A stretch of 10,569 nt of DNA from Nitrososphaerota archaeon (GCA_027886925.1 JAPCJN010000004.1:1-10569); one strand, 5' to 3'. Shown: positions 1 through 5,875, counted from the stretch's first letter. Made by a program: numbers and translations. Notes: generated by a model not told the origin, from the letters alone.

Positions 1-1
1 C

Positions 2-133
2 ATCGAGGACTCAGGCGGCAGAATCTGCATCAGCGGCGGCTCCTTCTTGCACGGCTGGGCGGGCGGCAGCTTCCCTCCGATCGACGCGCTTCAGAGCCTT
101 CAGGGACCGCTGATCCTGGACCCGTCTAACTAG
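2..133 (+). CDS. C-terminal end of an unidentified protein (partial)
   Basis: The frame beginning at base 2 is open from the window edge to a TAG at 131-133 and gives 43 residues, starting IEDSGGRICISGGS and ending GPLILDPSN. The composition (Gly-rich turns, alternating hydrophobic residues) looks like real protein. The other open frame over the same bases reads Arg/Gln-rich and is less convincing. It ends 10 bp before the end of the convergent minus-strand gene, the tight tail-to-tail packing seen elsewhere in this window. I do not recognise the family. The start and most of the protein lie outside the window. Confidence 0.5.
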   Translation: MEDSGGRICISGGSFLHGWAGGSFPPIDALQSLQGPLILDPSN

Positions 134-143
134 ACGTATCCAA

Positions 144-815
144 TTAGGGCTTGCAGGTAGTCGCCGTCTCTGCGCAGAATGTCCATGCAAAGATAGATCC
201 GTTGTAGACCGGAAGGAGGTCGGCCCCGACTTGGGCCGACTGCCAAGACGCGGTCTGGTTAAAAGTCCAAATCGACCAATAGCTGGTCTTCGAATCCGCC
301 ACTCCGAAAATCGAATTCACAAGGTGCTCAGGGGGGCTGAAGGACGGGTACCACGTCGCCCCAACGTTGCTGCCAGGCAAGACCAGGGTCGCGGTATACA
401 GGTTCCAGCCAGGCTGCACCTGGGTGTTGTTGAACCACCGCGACGTCCCGTTCGCGAAATCGACAAAGATGTCCGCCGCGTAGACGTGGGCGGACTGCGG
501 CTTGAGTTTCAAATAACTGCTCCAGAGCCCTGGCAGCTGGGAGCTCGCCTGCTCGTAGCTCGGGAGTGATGTGTTCATGGACCCTGTCGTGCCGGCGAGC
601 AGGGAGAGCGTCTGGTTGTAGAGGGATAACGCCGCGTTATATTGCGTCGCAAGCTGATTGTATTGGAACGTCCCGCTGGCTTCCTCAGTGGCATACTTAC
701 TGGCGTTCTGTGACTCCTGCCCGTACTGATAGTAATAGTAGGCTCCAACGCTCGAGCTGATTATCAGTCCCGCAAGCAGGATTGCAACCACGCCATAGAG
801 GTTCTTGTTGTTCAT
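144..815 (-). CDS. Membrane-anchored, glycosylation-rich exoprotein with a DUF4430-like C-terminal domain
   Basis: I place the start at the ATG at 813-815 (223 residues), because a TATA-like element about 30 nt upstream fits a leaderless message. The ORF runs further upstream to another ATG, but that N-terminus is Arg/Lys-rich and unconvincing. Residues 7-29 form one hydrophobic segment ending in a Tyr cluster, so the protein is probably an N-terminal membrane anchor or uncleaved signal. Residues 35-105 are Gln/Ser/Tyr-rich and possibly helical. The C-terminal half (about 112-215) resembles the DUF4430/transcobalamin-C-like fold: IFVDFANGTSRWFNN, then VNSIFGV, then SYWSIWTFN, then a closing IFAWTF strand. 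Seven N-x-S/T sequons suggest an N-glycosylated cell-surface protein. Two Cys lie at the C-terminus (214 and 221). The DUF4430 match is made by eye; the ligand is unknown. Confidence 0.75.
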   Translation of the reverse strand: MNNKNLYGVVAILLAGLIISSSVGAYYYYQYGQESQNASKYATEEASGTFQYNQLATQYNAALSLYNQTLSLLAGTTGSMNTSLPSYEQASSQLPGLWSSYLKLKPQSAHVYAADIFVDFANGTSRWFNNTQVQPGWNLYTATLVLPGSNVGATWYPSFSPPEHLVNSIFGVADSKTSYWSIWTFNQTASWQSAQVGADLLPVYNGSIFAWTFCAETATTCKP

Positions 816-840
816 GCGACATGGACGGATTATCCAGCCA

Positions 841-850
841 TGTTTAAGCT
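841..850 (-). promoter_or_regulatory. TATA box for the DUF4430-like gene
   Basis: On the minus strand the sequence reads GAAAGCTTAAACATGG. The AAAG preceding CTTAAA resembles a BRE/TATA pair. Its centre lies about 30 nt before the ATG at 815, which predicts transcription starting at or within a few bases of that codon. This is the main reason for choosing that start. Confidence 0.5.
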
Positions 851-1013
851 TTCTGCGCAACATCAGCTTGAGGTGCACTCCCGAACACGTCGGCGGGCCT
901 ACACGCCTCCGAAAAATTCGGCGGGCGGTTATTCTCTGATGCAGACATACATCCGCATGGGAACGCTTCTAGAGCTCAGCTCCCTCGTCGTTTGTAATAT
1001 TAGCCGTACCTTC

Positions 1014-1115
1014 CTACTTCTTCAGTGTCGTCTTGAGTCTGATCAAGTCGCAAAAAGCAGCTTGCCATTGTCCTTTAACGAGCATGGTTCGGGGAGCGTC
1101 GCCCGCAGGCTTCAT
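1014..1115 (-). CDS. Possible 33-residue protein downstream of the zinc-finger gene
   Basis: An ATG at 1113-1115 opens 33 codons to a TAG. It lies only 6 nt beyond the stop of the AN1-like zinc-finger gene on the same strand, so it could be its operon partner. The peptide starts MKPAGDAPRT, and an internal Met begins MLVKGQWQAAFCDLIRLK, an amphipathic basic helix ending in TTLKK. I do not recognise it. No ribosome-binding site is clear, and chance is a real alternative at this length. The rest of the stretch from about 816 to 1013 holds only the TATA element of the neighbouring gene and no gene I can support. Confidence 0.28.
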   Translation of the reverse strand: MKPAGDAPRTMLVKGQWQAAFCDLIRLKTTLKK

Positions 1116-1121
1116 CGATGG

Positions 1122-1322
1122 CTAGCCCAATACCGCCTGTCTTTCGTGGACCCGGCGAGAACCGATCTCGGGGGTGTGCGCCCCCGAATGACGCGACAAG
1201 TGGATGTAGCAGTAGGTCTCGCCACAGACATGGCATGTGAAGTTATAACCGAGGTTTAGCTTTCCACCACAGTACCGGCAGTAGGCCTCGCGCTTGAACT
1301 GAGTTCTGGTTGCCTCGCTCAC
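1122..1322 (-). CDS. Small AN1-like zinc-finger protein
   Basis: This 66-residue protein carries one treble-clef-like finger: C15-x2-C18-x11-C30-x2-C33-x4-C38-x2-H41-x3-H45-x3-H49. The order and spacing resemble the AN1 zinc finger, which in archaea is often found in very small proteins of unknown role. In full AN1 domains the last ligands are H-x5-H-x-C, so the end here is variant. The start is GTG at 1320-1322; a stop lies four codons upstream and no ATG is available. A GAGGT Shine-Dalgarno-like motif (1334-1338) sits 11 nt before it. Two zinc ions and protein or nucleic-acid binding are likely from the family; no partner can be deduced. A 33-codon ORF follows directly. Confidence 0.8.
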   Translation of the reverse strand: MSEATRTQFKREAYCRYCGGKLNLGYNFTCHVCGETYCYIHLSRHSGAHTPEIGSRRVHERQAVLG

Positions 1323-1501
1323 TTTGCGCGCTTACCTCGAGTTCGTCCACAATGCCTGCCGAGCCAAGGTGCGTTCATGCCTGCCAATTATTTGTGGGGC
1401 GAACTGAGTATATCGCTTTCCGAAAGAATCTATAGGTCGGAATAGCGACTATGTGTTCACAATATTTCTTTGCAAATCGAGATGCAGCGGCGTGCAAAGG
1501 C

Positions 1502-1657
1502 CTACTTCGATGGCCAAGTCTTCAGAGTGTCGATGATTTGCTTCGCGCGTTCGCCTTTGTAATATTTCGTAATCAATTTGGTGAACTGAAGGGGTCTGTT
1601 CGCATAGAGCAACCGCAGCTCGCGGATGAGTTGCTCTTCGGTAAGAAGTCCTGCCAT
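1502..1657 (-). CDS. Small uncharacterised protein, 51 residues
   Basis: An ATG at 1655-1657 opens 51 codons to a TAG. The sequence begins MAGLLTEEQLIRELRLLYAN and continues with KLITKYYKGERAKQIIDTL before a WPSK end. It is well balanced in charge, with heptad-like Leu/Ile spacing predicting two or three amphipathic helices, like small helical or winged-helix DNA-binding proteins. The two longer open frames over the same bases (one on each strand) read as poor protein. The gene is divergent from the barrel/zinc-finger gene, with 79 bp between starts. No strong Shine-Dalgarno is seen. I do not recognise the family; the call rests on composition. Confidence 0.5.
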   Translation of the reverse strand: MAGLLTEEQLIRELRLLYANRPLQFTKLITKYYKGERAKQIIDTLKTWPSK

Positions 1658-1703
1658 TCTCGATCTTGTAGGGCGGCCTCCCCTTCAATGTATCGTCCAG
1701 AAA

Positions 1704-1713
1704 TGCATTAATT
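1704..1713 (+). promoter_or_regulatory. TATA box for the barrel/zinc-finger gene
   Basis: An AT-rich element (TGCATTAATT) is centred about 28 nt before the TTG at 1737. That spacing fits a leaderless archaeal transcript starting at the TTG and does not fit the later ATG at 1782. Confidence 0.45.
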
Positions 1714-1736
1714 CATCCTCACAATCATGCATCGCG

Positions 1737-2183
1737 TTGCTCCTTCTAATATCCCATACTCACAAGCTGGAGAACTGCCCTATGCTAGGCGGAAAGGAAG
1801 CCTTGAACAAGCACTATAGGAGCCTGCAGACGGACGTCGCGAGCAGGCTTGGAATCAAGATCTTCGCCTTGTACACAGCACCCATGCAGCACGCGCGGTT
1901 CATCATTCTCCAGGCGGACAGTTTCGAGGCACTGCGAGACTACCTCGAGCCGCTCTACATGATAGGCAACGTCGATATCTATCCCGTCACTTCGTTCTCA
2001 GAGAGAGTCCACGCCCTGGAAAACAGACTGGAAGCTCCCCCGACGGACTACTACTGCATGACCTGTCGAGCCAATTTCTTCGAGAACGAAATGGAGAGCC
2101 ACAAGGGACACAAATATTACAACCAGAAGCAGATGGAAGAGATTTGGCCTCACGAACTCGGCGGCGAGGCAGGCGGAGGCTAG
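1737..2183 (+). CDS. Dimeric alpha/beta-barrel-like (DUF3303/GYD-type) domain fused to a C2H2-type zinc finger
   Basis: I start this gene at TTG 1737 (148 residues), not at ATG 1782. The codons between them read MLLLISHTHKLENCP, which looks like the first strand and the conserved H-T-x-x-x-E-x-C-P motif of DUF3303/GYD-like ferredoxin-fold proteins. Starting at the ATG would delete it. A TATA-like element 28 nt upstream agrees. The rest of the fold follows: a helix (20-37), strands KIFALYTAP (41-49) and ARFIILQAD (53-61), a helix (62-74), and strand VDIYPVTSF (79-87). After a linker, residues 107-125 carry C107-x2-C110-x11-H122-x2-H125, a C2H2-like finger. Such barrels usually dimerise and bind small ligands or act as regulators. 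The fused finger suggests a nucleic-acid or protein contact, but the function is unknown. Confidence 0.75.
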   Translation: MLLLISHTHKLENCPMLGGKEALNKHYRSLQTDVASRLGIKIFALYTAPMQHARFIILQADSFEALRDYLEPLYMIGNVDIYPVTSFSERVHALENRLEAPPTDYYCMTCRANFFENEMESHKGHKYYNQKQMEEIWPHELGGEAGGG

Positions 2184-2262
2184 CTCGCCTTGAGCCGCTT
2201 CCTACATCGGGACCCTAGACGCAGCCGTTCTATGACGCCCTAGAAACAGCAACGCAATATAG

Positions 2263-2463
2263 GCCTGTAGCTACGGCGACGGCGCAGACCTCCAGGAATT
2301 CAGCCGTTTCGTCTTCTCAACCTTGTCGGCCATGACTCGTGGTAGGATCCATAGGCTGCAGAGATGGATATCGCGCCTTCTCGGCTCATCCTTTCACCAT
2401 CCGGAGACACCATATATCCTGCAAAACTGGCTCGAAAAGCGCGGGTGGTTGAGTGCTCCCTAG
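2263..2463 (+). other. Open frame of doubtful coding status before the exoprotein gene
   Basis: This is the only coding-like signal in the stretch between the genes ending at 2183 and starting at 2453. The frame is open from 2263 (just after a stop) to TAG 2461-2463. Its first ATG at 2332 would give 43 residues, with a start like MTRGRIHRLQRWISRLLG and an end NWLEKRGWLSAP. The peptide looks fairly protein-like and would overlap the next gene's GTG by 11 bp. Against it, the TATA box of the next gene lies inside it. The frame upstream of the ATG also looks coding, which would suit a decayed or otherwise-started gene. Confidence 0.22.
2411..2418 (+). promoter_or_regulatory. TATA box for the membrane-anchored exoprotein gene
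   Basis: CATATATC is a near-ideal archaeal TATA element. Its centre is about 38 nt before the GTG at 2453, predicting a transcript start around 2442 and a leader of about 10 nt. Confidence 0.55.
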
Positions 2464-3097
2464 TCGGCTTCGCGCTACACCGGGGTCCGAACCGGTCAAC
2501 AGGTTTCCGAAGAACGGGTATCTGATCGGATTGGCGGTCGCCGTCATAGTGGTCTTAGCGACTCTCGTTTTTGGAATCGAGCCGCTTTTCGCTCCTTCCA
2601 CGACAGGCGACGGGACGGCGACCACTACCAGTACCGCCTACGACATAGCAGCCTCATCTATTCTTGCATCCGCCGTGCAGCGTGCACCCGCAGGATACGC
2701 AGAGACCACATCAAAGCCGCTGAACATCACCGAGCCTGGCTTTGAAAACGGAGGCGACGCTGTTTTTGCGACCCAAGAAGGGACCCTCGCAAATATGACG
2801 ATTCTCGTGTTTGGGACTCCATCTTCGGCCCAAGCCTACATGAGCAGCGTCGCCGCAAACGCGAAAAGCCTGACGGGCTACTCCGACATCAGTTCAGTGC
2901 TAGCAAGCTACCAACGCTACGGGGCGTGTTATGGGTTCGGCCAGGACAATCCCTTCGGGGCTGGAGCGGTGGCCACCGGGATCTGCACGAAAGGCAACGT
3001 CTACATCCAGGTCCACCTATCCGCGGCATCGACCCTCTCATCCGTGGAGGGGGACGTGTCCAGCCTGGTCGGCGCCGCCTACCAGGGCCTGGGGTGA
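2453..3097 (+). CDS. Membrane-anchored extracytoplasmic protein of unknown function
   Basis: The protein has 214 residues. A basic N-terminus (RLRATPGSEPVNRFPKNG) leads into one hydrophobic segment at about 23-46, then a Thr/Ser/Gly-rich linker (49-62) and a globular domain from about 63 that would face outward. That domain alternates short strands (AVFATQEG, MTILVFG, VYIQVHLS) with Ala/Ser-rich helices and holds only two Cys (159 and 178), which could form a disulfide. Two N-x-T sequons (N91, N114) fit a secreted, possibly glycosylated domain. The start is GTG, immediately after an in-frame TGA at 2450-2452, so no earlier start exists. GGTGG lies 4 nt upstream and a TATA box is present. It converges with the VOC gene with a 9-bp gap. 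I do not recognise a named family. Confidence 0.75.
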   Translation: MLPSRLRATPGSEPVNRFPKNGYLIGLAVAVIVVLATLVFGIEPLFAPSTTGDGTATTTSTAYDIAASSILASAVQRAPAGYAETTSKPLNITEPGFENGGDAVFATQEGTLANMTILVFGTPSSAQAYMSSVAANAKSLTGYSDISSVLASYQRYGACYGFGQDNPFGAGAVATGICTKGNVYIQVHLSAASTLSSVEGDVSSLVGAAYQGLG

Positions 3098-3106
3098 AAC
3101 GAGCGG

Positions 3107-3514
3107 CTACCCGGCGTTCCGGGACTCCTTCTCCAATATGCGCGGTCTGATCATCTGCAATATCGCATACTCGTTTCCGCTCTTGTCCTTGAAGTTCAGG
3201 CAAGGCCCGTCGGGTATCTCGAACCTGCGCCCGTCCGGCGCCCACCCTTTGGCCTTTAGCATCCTCGCTGCTTTCTCGATGTCGTCGACCTCGTAGATCA
3301 GGCGCTTGCTTGGCGGCTTGACGTGGTCGGCGATGAGGATGAACGGCTCCCCGCAAAGGTCGAACGCGGCCACCTTCGCCCCGAACTCCTCGAACTCCCA
3401 GACGAGATCTGCGCCCAACGTTTCCTTGTAGAACTTTCTGTCCTCCGCGTAGTTCGAGGTGCCGACGTAGATATACGCCAGCCGTTTGAATATTTTGTTC
3501 GGAATCGCGGTCAC
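3107..3514 (-). CDS. VOC-superfamily (glyoxalase/bleomycin-resistance fold) protein
   Basis: The 135-residue single-module length and the motif order fit the vicinal oxygen chelate fold: a first strand RLAYIYVGT (11-19), the helix signature AEDRKFYKETLGADLVWE (23-40), strands KVAAFDL and EPFILIADH, then RLIYEVDDIEKAARML (71-86), and the closing FKDKSGNEYAILQ (108-120). In metal-dependent members the last strand usually gives a Glu (GN-x-x-E-L); here Ala replaces it, and the first strand offers Tyr rather than His. A classic glyoxalase I role is therefore unlikely; a ligand-binding or non-metal role is possible. I choose GTG 3512-3514 because GGAG lies 9 nt upstream; a TTG five codons earlier (3529) is the only alternative. 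The cytosolic substrate is unknown. Confidence 0.8.
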   Translation of the reverse strand: MTAIPNKIFKRLAYIYVGTSNYAEDRKFYKETLGADLVWEFEEFGAKVAAFDLCGEPFILIADHVKPPSKRLIYEVDDIEKAARMLKAKGWAPDGRRFEIPDGPCLNFKDKSGNEYAILQMIRPRILEKESRNAG

Positions 3515-3719
3515 CCGGCCACGCTCCAACGGCTAACTCCGACCTTGAAGTTGAGCGTCGGGTCTTGGCAGGTCATCCTTCTCGACCACCACTAGATTCC
3601 CATGGAATTCCGACTCGCATGGGTGACGAGAACCTGTGATTTCTATTAAAGCATCCGACATTGGATTGGTGAGGGTCGTGCCGTTCTTTCCCGCGCCGAC
3701 ATGACGCCGGGTCTAAGAC

Positions 3720-3726
3720 TATAATA
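3720..3726 (+). promoter_or_regulatory. TATA box for the CDGSH gene
   Basis: TATAATA is centred about 26 nt before the ATG at 3749, so transcription should begin at or next to the start codon. The rest of the stretch from 3530 to 3717, upstream of both divergent neighbours, holds no gene I can support. Confidence 0.6.
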
Positions 3727-3748
3727 GGAACTTCGACTGCAAACCGGC

Positions 3749-4468
3749 ATGGTCAAATCTTCTGATAAGAAGATAGTCGTGTCCAAGGACGGGCCGTACG
3801 TCGTCTCAGGCGACATCCCACTCACCATGCAGATCATCAGCCCCAACAAGGACGGCCTCTCGTGGGACTGGAAGCATGGGAAGAAATTCGAGACGGAGGC
3901 GTCGGAATATTCGCTTTGCCGGTGCGGATACTCGAACACAAAGCCGTTCTGCGACAAGACCCACAGCAAGATTCATTTCGACGGGACCGAGTCAGCGACG
4001 CGCAAGCCGTTCGTTAGGCAGGCAGAGACTTTTGACGGTCCGACGCTCATCCTAAAGGACGCCGAGGAGCTTTGCGCGTTTGCGCGTTTCTGCGATCCAG
4101 GAGGCAAGATTTGGAGCCTGATCGAACAGACCGACGACCCGGAGACCCGCGAGCTGGCGATCCGGGAGGCGAACCATTGCCCAGCGGGGCGCCTCGTCGT
4201 AGAGGACAAGGCGACTGGCAAAGAAATCGAACATCCACTCCCACAGTCCATCGGATTGGTGGAGGACCCTGCTCTCGGCTGTAGCGGGCCTCTCTGGGTG
4301 CGGGGAGGCATAAGGATCGAATCCCATGACGGCAAGCCCTATGAGGCCCGCAACAGGGCGACGCTCTGCCGCTGCGGGTCTTCCAGCAACATGCCGTTCT
4401 GCAACGGGAGCCACGCCAGCATAAAGTTCAGAGACGGGCTGGTCGAATTCGTCAGAATAGAAAAGTAA
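3749..4468 (+). CDS. Two-CDGSH iron-sulfur protein with a central Fer4_19-like domain
   Basis: This 239-residue protein should bind three metal clusters. The first CDGSH site is C57-x-C59-x8-C68-x3-H72, in the setting CRCGYSNTKPFCDKTH. The second is C207-x-C209-x8-C218-x3-H222, in CRCGSSSNMPFCNGSH. Each three-Cys/one-His set matches the [2Fe-2S] ligand pattern of mitoNEET-type domains. Between them, C109-x5-C115 and C144-P-A-G resemble the divergent 4Fe-4S mono-cluster domain (Fer4_19), with C178 in CSGPLWVRGGI a possible fourth ligand. The order CDGSH, Fer4_19-like, CDGSH fits the COG3369 type. A role in electron or Fe-S transfer in the cytosol is expected from the family; the partner is unknown. 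In the first site, Lys replaces the usual Gly of C-D-G. The start is ATG with a TATA box 26 nt upstream, so the mRNA is probably leaderless. Confidence 0.9.
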   Translation: MVKSSDKKIVVSKDGPYVVSGDIPLTMQIISPNKDGLSWDWKHGKKFETEASEYSLCRCGYSNTKPFCDKTHSKIHFDGTESATRKPFVRQAETFDGPTLILKDAEELCAFARFCDPGGKIWSLIEQTDDPETRELAIREANHCPAGRLVVEDKATGKEIEHPLPQSIGLVEDPALGCSGPLWVRGGIRIESHDGKPYEARNRATLCRCGSSSNMPFCNGSHASIKFRDGLVEFVRIEK

Positions 4469-4474
4469 TGGTAG

Positions 4475-4639
4475 GGCTATCCAGCTCCGGCCTCCGTGTC
4501 TGTCGACACGGAATACCCCGCGGTCGAGGCGATTCAGGCTAACGATCCGAATGTCGTATGGCTTCTCAAGGTACTTACGGATCTTATCGATACGTGCTTG
4601 AAGTTCATCCTCTCCGGCGTCGTCCCGTGGCGATGTCAT
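4475..4639 (-). pseudogene. Truncated N-terminus of an aminoglycoside-phosphotransferase-like enzyme
   Basis: From ATG 4637-4639 the first 55 residues read as good protein: a charged helix (RIDKIRKYLEKPYDI), then strand-turn-strand LNRLDRGVFRVDRH followed by GGRSWIA. The LDRGVFRVDR/GG-x-x-W-[IV]-A pattern is what I expect at the N-lobe of APH-like phosphotransferase-family proteins, which go on for 200-300 residues with a catalytic HGD-type loop and a DFD-type motif. None of that follows. The frame stays open to 4052, but beyond about 4475 it is only the antisense of the CDGSH gene, whose stop is at 4468. I therefore read it as a remnant whose body was lost at a junction 7 bp from the CDGSH gene. 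A short functional gene is less likely. Confidence 0.5.
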
Positions 4640-4919
4640 CTACGCCAGCTGTGACGGATGGTCAAAGACCTATTTCAGACGTTTGTCGAGCAGCATCAGT
4701 CGAGTAGGACCCTGATGTAGTCATAACAGCAAATGGCGCTTACCCATCCAGCCCAACGTGCTTGCGATATCTAATCCACGGCTACTACGGATAGGAACTC
4801 TTAGAGTAAGGCCAATGTGTTTACAATCTAGCTAGCCTCTCGCATCTTGCCGCCTTCCGGCTCATGTAACCAAGGACTCGACCATGAGACCCGATTCAGT
4901 TATCCGGGGGCGGATAGGC
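4640..4919. other. Intergenic stretch without a supported gene
   Basis: This lies between the phosphotransferase remnant and the membrane-protein gene. Both strands are broken by frequent stops, apart from a plus-strand frame from 4884 that is out of phase with the real gene and reads Arg-rich. A weak AT element at 4671-4677 could have been the promoter of the remnant. No tRNA, long repeat or clear inverted repeat was seen. Confidence 0.5.
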
Positions 4920-4925
4920 GGAGGT
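4920..4925 (+). promoter_or_regulatory. Shine-Dalgarno GGAGGT that fixes the membrane-protein start
   Basis: GGAGGT is complementary to the 3' end of archaeal 16S rRNA and ends 10 nt before the ATG at 4936. The in-frame GTG at 4924 lies inside this motif and so cannot be the start it serves. Confidence 0.65.
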
Positions 4926-4935
4926 GCGAGTTTCG

Positions 4936-5535
4936 ATGGACAGAGCAGCGCTCTTGGACTTTCTCGCAGTGCTGGTCGTGGCCCTGCTTGTCGCCGTGTG
5001 CAGTCTCGAACCGCTGATCACAGGGAATTACGACGAGACGACCTTCATTGTCAGTATCGCCCTCCCACTAGGGCTGGGCTCCGCCATCCTTTCATTCAAA
5101 TCGAAACGGGTCATTCTGTTCGCTTTCCTCGCTTACATCTGGGCGGCGCTCGACGACGCTCCCGTTTTCTTCGATTCCATTCTGACCTGGCCGGAAGTCA
5201 CGCGGTTCCACCCTTTCCTCCCTCGCCTGTTCATGAACATCGTGATCCACGGGCTCACGATCATCTTCATGTATCTGGCCCTGCGGCAGTCGATGAAATG
5301 GACGAGCGTCAAGCTGCGTGAGGCCGTTGGGGTCATCGCATTGACCTCGGTGGCGTTCGTCCTGGCCTACGCCCAGAACATCCCCCTGGCCGCAATCCAG
5401 AACTTGGTGGAAACATATTGGTTTCAGTTCGACATTGCGGAGAAGCTAGCTTCCATATTCTTCTTTTATCTCGCAGTCAGGGAAGCGAAGAAGCTGAGAC
5501 CCTACACGGAAACTTCTGGTCCTTCTAGACCTTGA
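4936..5535 (+). CDS. Multipass membrane protein of unknown function
   Basis: The protein has 199 residues when started at ATG 4936, which has a strong Shine-Dalgarno upstream; an in-frame GTG at 4924 overlaps that motif and is rejected. Hydrophobic segments fall at about 6-25, 35-53, 58-73, 98-117, 130-148 and 169-182, so five or six membrane spans are likely. Charged residues in the loops (FKSKR 54-58; RQSMKW 117-122; REAKKLRP 182-189) suggest which loops face the cytosol. Between spans three and four is an acidic and aromatic loop (DDAPVFFDSILTWPEV) with a nearby H92, which could be a functional site. No transporter or enzyme motif is recognised. The gene stands alone, with no same-strand neighbour within 200 bp. 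Confidence 0.75.
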   Translation: MDRAALLDFLAVLVVALLVAVCSLEPLITGNYDETTFIVSIALPLGLGSAILSFKSKRVILFAFLAYIWAALDDAPVFFDSILTWPEVTRFHPFLPRLFMNIVIHGLTIIFMYLALRQSMKWTSVKLREAVGVIALTSVAFVLAYAQNIPLAAIQNLVETYWFQFDIAEKLASIFFFYLAVREAKKLRPYTETSGPSRP

Positions 5536-5760
5536 GAGTCGGGACCGATCTCTAAGAATCGCTCTGCTTCGTCTAGCATCTCGAAGCATTGAGGGTCATG
5601 ATGAAAAGAACTGGTTTTTGTCACATTCAGGGTCCTTTATCCGCGAAGTGGAAACAACTGTGCTGGGAGGGTCGATTTGTCGTTAGCGGGATGGTGGGGT
5701 CAACTCTTTTCAAATCCCTCATTTCAAGGCCATGCACAGAGCAAGCTATTCAATCATGAT

Positions 5761-5838
5761 TGGTGGGGTCGGTGAGATTTGAACTCACGATCTCTTGCAC
5801 CCCAAGCAAGAATCTTAACCAATCTAGACTACGACCCC
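5761..5838 (-). tRNA. tRNA-Pro (anticodon GGG), CCA encoded
   Basis: The gene folds into a full cloverleaf on the minus strand. The acceptor GGGGTCG pairs with CGACCCC, T8-A9 follow, and the D-stem GTCT/AGAT has one G-U pair and a loop containing GG. The anticodon stem CTTGC/GCAAG encloses loop TTGGGGT, giving anticodon GGG (5801-5803 on the plus strand) and G37. The variable loop AGATC has 5 nt, and T-stem GTGAG/CTCAC encloses TTCAAAT. Discriminator A is followed by an encoded CCA. No intron is present. The gene lies downstream of the kinase gene on the same strand, with a TATA box of its own. Genomically encoded CCA means it would not strictly need the CCA enzyme encoded two genes upstream. 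Confidence 0.95.
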
Positions 5839-5865
5839 CGGTAGGTCGCGTCCAATCAGTTGTGT

Positions 5866-5875
5866 GTTTAAAGGT
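5866..5875 (-). promoter_or_regulatory. TATA box of the tRNA-Pro gene
   Basis: On the minus strand the sequence reads AACCTTTAAAC, a typical archaeal TATA element, centred about 32 nt before the tRNA 5' end at 5838. It would give a leader of about 5 nt. It abuts and overlaps the stop codon of the kinase gene (5875-5877), so the tRNA need not depend on operon read-through. Confidence 0.6.

Noticed and set aside
840..1259. 139-codon plus-strand frame
   Set aside because: It runs antisense over the AN1-like zinc-finger gene and a promoter, is Arg/Ser-rich, and shows no domain.
1449..1688. 79-codon minus-strand frame
   Set aside because: Its composition is rich in Arg/His/Thr without hydrophobic patterning; the overlapping 51-codon frame on the same strand is far more protein-like.
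1451..1711. 86-codon plus-strand frame
   Set aside because: It uses the same triplets as the antisense of the 51-codon gene and crosses the divergent promoter region.
1626..1736. Upstream extension of the barrel/zinc-finger protein to ATG 1626
   Set aside because: The added residues are Ser/Cys-rich and unlike the family, would overlap the divergent gene, and lie upstream of the TATA-like element.
4052..4639. A 195-codon minus-strand frame as a complete gene
   Set aside because: Residues beyond about 55 are the antisense of the well-supported CDGSH gene and have no protein-like features; only the first part was kept, as a remnant.
4884..5321. 145-codon plus-strand frame
   Set aside because: It overlaps the membrane-protein gene in another frame and is Arg/His/Pro-rich, typical of a GC-rich shadow frame.
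5536..5760. Small gene or structured RNA between the membrane-protein gene and the tRNA
   Set aside because: No frame of useful length and no clear hairpin or T-rich terminator was seen; only general AT-rich intergenic sequence.
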